A stretch of 64,000 nucleotides of DNA. Origin: Aplidium turbinatum (taxonomy: Eukaryota > Chordata > Ascidiacea > Aplousobranchia > Polyclinidae). Below, piece after piece: positions 13,601 to 22,600 of this stretch. The stretch lies in the NCBI GenBank assembly GCA_918807975.1, contig OU964920.1:1996501-2060500 (forward strand), read 5' to 3'. The translations under genes and the position numbers were made by a program. The notes beneath the pieces were generated by a model, which was not told the origin of the DNA, searched no databases, and saw nothing but the letters and a program-made list of their open reading frames with translations. The first letter of the stretch is position 1, and every line of letters starts with the position of its first letter.

Positions 13601-16600
13601 TTTAAAGCTTTCTTTCTTAAAGCAGCAGCTCTATCTGACGCCAACACAAAATTGTTAGGTAGATCAATATCTTCCTTCAACGGAACAGGTATCTCAAATC
13701 GACCATCTTTCAACTCAATATTCGGTTCAACAAGTTCTCTAGCCAACTTATCATTGCGAGACAATTCACAGGTTTCATTTTGCAACGTCAAATCCTGTAT
13801 GACTTTATTCAGGTCTGCTATTTCCATATCACGAGACTCAATTTTACGCTGAAAGCCAGAGATGACATCCGACTCTGAAGACGTCTGCACTCTGCACACT
13901 TTAGCAACGCTTTCATCTAAGGGTGACTTACCACCACAAGCCAACCAACCGAGAGGAGTGAGCAAAGCATGTGGTTCACTACGATTTTCACCAACACGTT
14001 CTTCTTTTGCCCACATCAAATAAGCGTTGTCGTTGCCAATCAGTACATCTACAGTACTACAATCATTCAAATGAAACATATTCACGTCATGAAAATGACG
14101 GAAACCATTTAAATCTTGTTTATGCGGTAAAGTTTTAACATCATCAGCCCAAGCTGGGTTAACCACCGAAGTTATATCACAAAACAGTTCATCTGTCTCT
14201 AACGACTGGATGTTGAGTTTGACAAGGTCAGCCAGGTATCCATTTTAAACGACGCTTTATCGTACGGTTTAAGATCAAGTTCACACACCAAGTCACTCGA
14301 AACAAACGTCAACTGCGAACCAGGATCATGCTGACAATACACCAACTTCGATTTGCCAGTCATTGGATTCAAAACACGAGCAGCAGTAACGCGGTTAAAG
14401 GCTGCTTTAACATTTCCAATCTTAACATTACGCACAGGAACTCTGGCACGAGCATCATCTTTCCCAACCGAATCCAGAGAATCACGTGACGTCACATAAA
14501 AATCATGCAGAAGAAAATAGTGTTTCCTATCGTTGTTAGGCCCACACTTACGACAGTTATTTGCATGAACGCAATCCCTAACCATATGCTGGCGCAAACA
14601 ATTCAAGCATTTGCCAGCGTTCACAATGACATCTCTCCGATCTTTAGGTGTCAAGCGCAAAAATTCTTTACAATTAGACAAAAAATGATATTCAACTTGA
14701 CCACGTGACGAACAACAAATGCATGCCGGTAGGTTTTTACGTCTGGCTTCACCACCGCGCGGTGCGCCAACAACAGTCGAGTACTGTGAACTCCCTGACA
14801 TCACATCATCGTGGGGTTTTACGGACGTCTGCCTAACCGGACATGAAGGCAATTTTCCTTTGCCAAACTTTTTAAATTGCTGCGACTCACCAGAATCGCC
14901 CATTAGCATAATGCTAAAATCAGTCGACTTACGCGTTTCCTCTCGTACAACAAAATCGAACAAACTCTGAAAAGTAGGCTCATTAGTGCCACCATACTGA
15001 TCACCTAAAAAGTCAAGATAACGCTGCTTAGCGTCAAACGGGAGTCGCTTAGCCAAATCCAACACAAAACGTCCTTCCAATTTGTCACGCTGACCATAAG
15101 CTTGCGCGTAAAGCAAACACTGCGATAATTCATCTTTAAACTCTTTCAGATCACTGGAAGAGGTCGAAGTCAATTTGCTACCATAGCGATACTTTCTAAT
15201 TTCCGGTTCTGCAAAAAGACCTCCACGAACCCCAAAACGCTGGGACAAGCGAGCTAACGACATTTCTATCCTGTCTTCCTCTGACAAGCCAGGGGTGTCA
15301 GAAACCAAATTAGCAATCGTTTGCGCAGCTGTTCTAACACAAGCTGCTTGTAACAAAGTCAAACAAGTCCCCTTAAAGGGCGAAGCTGCCATTAAGGCCG
15401 TAACACGATTTTTAAAGAAGATAAATGGCATATTATTACCATCGTAACCAATCAAGGCCGCCTTATCGAAAAACGTCCTACTATTTTGGTATTCAAAAAA
15501 GCAGTCCTGCTGTTGAGAACTCGATTTAGCGGGAGAAGACAAGCTATATCCCTTAAGGGGCTGAGTGGGCTCAGTCACGTGCACAGCCCGATCACGATCC
15601 TCACACACGTTAAAATCAGGAGACGCGATACGCCTCTCACAACCACTCAAATTACGTGTAGCTGGGCGACCAAAACCTAGCGGCGCAGAAAACTGTGAAG
15701 GGGGCAAAGCATTACTACTAATGGCGGCCCCGTGACCTGTACGCTCTGGGGGAGGAGTTCGGTTGTAATTCGCAGACCTTGGCTCTACAGCATTCGGAAG
15801 ACCCTTAGCCGCGGCCCCGAGACCTCCTGAAACAGCTGGAAAACGTGTGGATTGCCCTGGTCCACTCACAGGTTGAACGGGCGTTTGGAAAAGGTTATGT
15901 AAATTAAACTGCGATTGATGTTCATTTCTGGAATGCCTAGAAGAGCCCTTCTTAGAGCTACGCCGAGAGCCCACCTCTGATCGATATTCAGCTAAAACTA
16001 CCTCTTTACGTTGTTCAGCCCTCAACTGAGCGTCTTTGAGTGCGGCCTCAGCAGCTCTCGCAGCGGCCTCAGCTGCTCTCGCTTCGGCCTCAGCTCGAAT
16101 GGCCTCAGCTCTCGCGGCAGCCTCAGCAGCTCTCGCTTCGGCCTCAGCTCTCGCGGCAGCCTCAGCAGCTCTCGCTTCGGCCTCAGCTTGTATCTGGAGC
16201 TCCTCTCGTCTTAGCTGCAGGTTAATTTGTGCCACTATCCGAGACGAAGTCCTAGACATCTTAGTGCTTACATTTGAGGCGCTATCCTCAGGATGTATGT
16301 CAGCATCCAACATATCTGAGAACTCACTTTCTTTTTGTTCAAAGTTATTTTTTAACGAGTTAAATTCGGGGTCTACCCTATCACGAAGTTCTGCCAAGAT
16401 CGCAGAGTTAAAGATTTTAGTCAAAAGAGCATGGAAATGCCGTAATTCCTCTTCTAAAGTAGATAACTTAGATCTAAAAATTAACAGTTCCTGCTTATCA
16501 CTCAAAGAACCTAGGGCTACAGAAAGTTTCCCAATTTGAGTCAAAATATCCCGTCTAAGATGCCGGGCCTCTCGAACTGACTTAGCCTCATCGTTAATGG

Positions 16601-19600
16601 GTCCCTCCCCAGAATGGCCTGCCCGACCGCAAAGAACATCATCAGGCTTAAACTCAGTCGAGTCTACGGCGGTCGAGTCCTTGTCGCCACCGAGTGTAGA
16701 CATATTAAATGTTGGGGCTAAATTTAACAATTAAAAAAATTAAGTTACACAAACACACAAAATTATTAGGCTACAGTAGTTATAAAAAACTTAACTGCAA
16801 AGACCGTAAAAATACAAAAAAGAATTTAAATGCACGATACCGTAGCTGTACGAGTATGAAGTCCTAAAGTCCACAAAACTTGCTTGGATTCTTCCACTTG
16901 AATCTACAAGCACAGATGGATTGTCTTTTAATCTTCTTTCTTGCCAATGAATGTCAAAGTTATTTTTCTTCAGTACCAAACTGAGAAGAAATGTCTTTAC
17001 TTTTCTTTGCTTCTGTAAGAGTGTAGACTACCAACCAACAAATCTTCTTTTATTATTTCTTGTACTTCTAATTAGTTCTTCTGCACTAGCTGACAACAAA
17101 CACGTCGTTTATTTTTATGCCTTCAAGTGCTTCTTGGCCTACCAGCTAACAAAAATCGTCGTTTATTTTTCTTGCTTTAATTTCTTCTTGACCTACCAAC
17201 TGACAAGAACTCGTCTTTTATTTTTTTTTGTTTTAATTTCTTCTTGACCTACCAACTGACAAGAATCGTCTTTTATTTTTTATGGTCACAGCGGTAAACC
17301 ATAATCTCTTCGTGGGAAAATTTTAACATAAAGTTCCCGAATCCGTTCGTCTGTATATAATGACCGAAGAAACACACACTTGAACTTCTTTTCAAACAGT
17401 GTATTTCTGTAAAATTAGCCCGCGGCTATCGAAATGGGGATGCAATGCCTACACCTCTAAAACTGTCACTACGATACAGATTACTTGGATAAAAGACGGA
17501 GAATTTGTCCAGCTAGCAAGCACCAAATAAACCAGTTAAATGTGCGACCGACTTCCAACAAACAACTTCAAGAATGAATCAGAAAAATTTGTGATAACTC
17601 AAAGGCGACGCAACATTTCATGTTTAAACCGGTTTCAACAGGTTTGACACGAGTCTTACGGACGATGGTGCAATTTTGGCTCATGTTTTAGGAATTTTCA
17701 TGACGTAATATTCAGTAGACCCGAACGGTTTCTACATGACGTTTGACCAGGCGAACAACCGTCTGGAACAATCATCAGAAGGTGCTTATTCAAGCGGTGC
17801 CACTGATGCAGTTCGCCTCGTTAGTTCAGTGGTTACCCGCCCGGCTTAAGATCACGCGGCGCTGGTTCGACTCTCGGGGTGTGCGCTTGAGCAACGCATT
17901 TCAGGACTGCTTTCCATTCAGCGGCACCTAGTGAATGGAATAATTCCCCGGCAACAACACTTCAACAATCGGAAAACTTCACTCTGTCAATCTCGGTAAC
18001 CGGCCCTGCGTCAAGAGCCTCTACAAGTATGCGAAACTACCAGAACTAACTTATCAAGGCTTTGTCAGTCCGAGGATAAACATTCATAAACCAAACCAGT
18101 TTTTTGTCGAGTACAACTTGGTCCATAGTTACACCGCTGTATCATTTCATCATTGCTGTATTTGCATTGATTAGATTTTTCTCCGCTCTGGAACGCCGCA
18201 GGAAAGCGTCATCCATCCTTATCGATGATGTATGTGATATCGTGTGCGACTACGTCACTTCGGGGACCTTTGAACCTTATATCACGTACTGCTCCAACGA
18301 AACATATCAGCAAAAGGCGTTGCAAAAGCTAATGTAAATATTTACTACTAACAAACATGTTTAACTTGTTTGAATTTTGCGTGGTGAGATAGGCCAAAGG
18401 TGGGTACATAACAGTGACAGAAATGTAGCTTTGAATGATTTTACAAGCGGAAGTCAACTTGCAACCAGGGATGAAGGAACCATTTTAAAAGTAGGTGGGC
18501 CCAGACGCGCAGCAGTCAAAGTCAATCCAACAAAAAATTACAAAATTGTTGAATTGCTTTATAGCGCTGTACAAAATGTGGCGATGTACAGTGTACACAC
18601 AAATAAAAAGGCAACAATACACATTACTGTCAATACACACACAGCTATAATACCACCTGGGAATAATAATATGCAGCATTATACAGATAGATAGAGAGCA
18701 TAGAGAATAATTATATTGATTGATACATTGCTCCACCAGTCACACGCAACCACACCCAAACGTGCTGCACATCAATAGTGGACTCAACAGAAAAGTTTGG
18801 GATTTCATCATAGAGCTGTCAAAGATAATGAAACTACTGTGTATCAAATGAGTGAAGACCTTTATTTGGAACTTCCTCTCTAATTTGCCGTTTCGCTACC
18901 TTTTCAAAGAAATTTGGCTTTCAAAAGTGGGTGGGCCAGGCCCATCCAGACATTAAAGTAGGTGGGCCCAGGCTCACGAGGCCCACATGGTTCCTCCATC
19001 CCTGCTCATGCATTCTAACACAATGCAAAACCAGTATTTGTTGCATTTTTACCACTAAATTTGGCTGAAAATTTTGAAAGATCTGAATGAGGTTGAATTG
19101 GAGAAGGAGGCCAGATGTGGTCTTCGATAACTAGTCCAGATGTTCGAATCCTTGGGCTTCTGCTTCTGGTTACTTTGCATAGGTCTAACACAGATCTAGT
19201 TTTATACTCACTGCAACAACACATTACACATGAATACATTTTTTGTGTGAAAAAAATATCATGGTGAATCCAATGGAAAACTTCTTGGTTTCCTTGAAAT
19301 TGCTTGTTTTAAATGGTTGTTGACAAATAAAATTCTGAATGACATTTACTGTTCTACATGTGTTAGTGTAACACTTGAGCTCTGAATGTTTTTCAGGGTC
19401 GAAAACCTTGATTTTTCAAGAATTCTTCGGACGCTAGAAAGCGGTAAAGAGTGCAGCAGTCTTCCATTACATTCGTTCCTCCTCCTTCCGATGCAAAGAA
19501 TTACAAGGCTCCCCCTCTTGATTGATGTTAGTTTGTTCTTCAAAGAAGTCATACAATAGCTGAAGAATTCAATCTTCCGACATACGTTTCGTCGCAGAAT

Positions 19601-22600
19601 ATTATTACATCACTGTTAAGATACTAATTTCATTTAAAAGTAAATTATCAGCATATCATTTTTTCTTATCATATTTTTAGAACTTTATTAAATCTTTCCA
19701 TCGTTTTGCTATGTTCGCATTTTAATTATTTCAGACAATCAGGCAGCGCTGTGACGTCACAATGCCACAATACCGCGTCGCATCTCGAGCTCTCTCTGAA
19801 ACAACCAAGTTAGTCAAGGTGAGAACGGTTGGAGGGTTTGAGATGCTGTTATTTTTCGTTGAAAAAGATGTATAAATTCTTCTTACTTTGCTGCATGCTT
19901 TTCTGCTTTATCGACTGCATGGCCGAGAGGTGATAGCTCTGGTACGACACTCGGAAGGGCGCCAGTTCGACACCGCTCAAGAGCATGCGACTGTGTTTTT
20001 GGCAAGACACTTCAAGGCATGCCAGAAGGTGGACACAAAGATTGACTTTCTTGTCTTTACCTATACGTAACCTAAACTTTCAACAATCAGGGATAAGCCT
20101 GGGCCCTGGATGCGACAAGATTCTTTTCGATAAAAATATCATTGCAAAAAGATGCTTCGAACTGGTCAAGGTGATGTCAGGGTGATGTGATGTCAGGGTG
20201 ATGCAATGTCACGCTATAGTGATGTCTTTTAAAGACGCATCAAACTTGCTGAACCTTAAGCTTTTTAAAAGTGATTATTAATGCATAAAAGTTTTAACTT
20301 TTTGCAAGTTTTCTTTTAATTAATATGAACCGCGTTACAACTTACCACAAACCCCAGGTTGAGAATCATTACTTTAAAGTCTTAAAGTCAGCTGTAGTGA
20401 TTTCTCTCATGATTATGAACAGTACTCTGCTTTAGAGAGAAATGTCTACGCCCCTTCTTAGGACTATGAGCTACTGAACTGAATTGTAGTGACTGAGAAA
20501 ACTTTTGTATTGGTACAGAATAGTATAAGTGCAATTAGTATCAGTTTTCCTTTAGTTTTCATTCACTGAATCAATTTTTTTTTATTTCACTTAACGGTAC
20601 TTTGTCAACACAATGGCTATTCTTCTTCTTCTTCGCCACCACATAGGTCGAGGGGTTTTGCCTTTTTACCACCCTTGGGCAGTGGCGGAGTCTCGGTCTA
20701 TGGTAGATGACAACACAATGAGATTCCATAAAACCAATAGACAACTATTTTCAAGTCTGAACTGCTGTTCATCCATGTTAATTTATGTATTTTTTACTTT
20801 TATCTTCATCTGTATTTTGTTTCCACCCTCATAGGTTTGCAATGAGCGCGCGAAGGCGATGGAACGAATGGAGGAGATGATTCAGCTTCAACAACAACTC
20901 GAGTTTAAATCTTCGCGGGTTAGTTTTGTCAGCAATTTTTCAATAATTTAAACTTTTAACGTTTCCAAGCACGCAGTTTTGAGCCATTAGTCCAAATAGT
21001 ACAATAATCACATAGTACAATAATCACATAATACAACTATACGATGATTGTGGAAGATGTTCTGAATGCAGGAGATGAGTGATGCAGTAGACGTTGATGT
21101 CTTTCAAACTCTATTCCAGTTTCTAGACAGATTTGTTCTTTCAGTAACCATGCAAGTCATGGCTAACCATGTAGCAAAGCCATGATTTAAGTCCATCGAT
21201 AACACATCAATCACATTTGCATTAATCTAACTGCAGACTGAAAATTGAAGACCTGAGTTGAAGAACAGCTTAACTCCAAAAAAAGAGATTGGGGATAGAG
21301 CAAGTTAAAGTTCTTTTAATCTTGTTTAACCTTTTATCTCTCTGTAAACACCAGCGTGTGTTATAGCAATATTAAGCCGTTTTATTTTAAATCAATTTTG
21401 TGAGGGGACAGGAATTGACCATCATGCAACATATATTTGTGATAATTTAGTTTCCACAAAATGTGACTTTAACTAAAATCTGTTGCAGTCTTTTGCTCTC
21501 GTGTCTTCCTCCCGGTATCTTTTGAAGCAAGGTCCCATTGTTCGTGTCGTCGAAGAAGTCGTGATCGGTTTCCGCCGCGTTACCAGACAGGAGATGTATT
21601 TCTTTTTATTCAACGATGTTCTACTCATTGCAAAAAAGAAAGGGTTAGTAGCTATTGGGTAGCTTAAAGATTATTTTTAAGTTAAACGAAATTGAAAGTG
21701 GACCACTAGCTACAGTTTTACAGTTATAATACCCAGCGTTGTATCCAATACAGATATGCGTTGCTTTCAAGTGCAAGGCAGGCAGTTTCAGCGCAACTGA
21801 GTACATCATCACTATAATGAATCATTCTCTCAATGGCGTGAAAAGAGCGAGAACAAAATATAGTGCAAGGTTTGAAAGTTTATGACGGAAGCATTGTGGC
21901 GTGCCAATCAACAAAACGCCATTGTCCCGTTCATTGTTGTTGTTTATTTTTGATCTGTTTTGCTTGTGACATCATAATACAATCAATAGTAATATACATT
22001 TTAAACCCGCAGGCCTGAAAGTTATGTCGTCACTGATTACTGCTACAAAAATCGACTACGCGCACGTGACACCACCGACGATGACGTATGTACGTTCTTC
22101 CTCACTTTAGAAAGCAACCAGGTGAGACGTTTGCGGTTTTTTTGTTTTTTTAATGTTATTTTAATTGTCCATGTATTGTATATTATAAGATTGAAAACTA
22201 AACTGTTTTGATTAATTGCAGGATAAACAAGAAATCGAGCTGAGACTGGAAGCGGACAAGCCAAATCAGAAAGCTCGCTGGATGATGGCGATGAAGAGCG
22301 CTTCAAAATTCAAAGCTAAAATCAGCAGGGAGACCATGCAGGTATAGGCGTATAGCTGTAGCCTATAATCCAAACATGAATTAACTTTTGTTTGCGTCTG
22401 TTGTTACAACTGACAGTCTCACAAATACAATGGAAATACGTGGAGAGACAATAAAATTGTCTCTGATATTTTTAAAATTTGTAACTTTTCACTTTAGTTA
22501 CACCGCTGACCATATGTTTTTCTTTATTGTCCTATTTATTTATAGGTGTTATCTCAACTAACGTTGAGACTGTTCTAGGCTAATTTTCTGTGTTGTATAA

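Larger units (their letters stand above)
10230..14200 (-). pseudogene. BEL/Pao pol region (fossil)
   Basis: Shows protease-like, reverse transcriptase (YMDD), RNase H-like and integrase-side C-terminal parts in BEL order. Interrupted by the hAT element 11376-13044 and otherwise broken; treated as non-functional. Confidence 0.9.
9419..17770 (-). mobile_element. BEL/Pao LTR retrotransposon (broken fossil)
   Basis: Two 488-base LTRs (TG...CA on the element strand) flank gag-like and pol-like regions read on the minus strand, with a 5-base target duplication ATCAT at 9414-9418 and 17771-17775. The LTRs differ at about one base by eye, so the insertion is recent. It sits in intron 5 of the ephexin-like gene, opposite in direction. 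It is broken by a hAT insertion (11376-13044) plus about two further interruptions. The family is given by an aspartic protease-like region, an RT with YMDD and a gag with zinc-knuckle cysteines. No envelope-like frame seen. Confidence 0.95.

Noticed and set aside
10222-14166. Reading the pol-like frames as host genes
   Set aside because: They lie between near-identical LTRs and carry BEL/Pao motifs; part of each frame is only run-on into the inserted hAT.
16036-16539. 167-codon + strand frame rich in alanine and serine
   Set aside because: Shadow of the BEL gag coiled-coil repeat on the other strand.
17815-17890. Possible functional tRNA gene
   Set aside because: It has A and B boxes, but continues into a body shared by five copies with variable anticodon regions, so it is a SINE head. 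The same holds for 30837-30905 and 5826-5900.
18466-19004. Target duplication for the 539-bp hAT-like element
   Set aside because: Flanks CTTGCAAC and CTCATGCA do not match well enough; element called on its inverted ends only.
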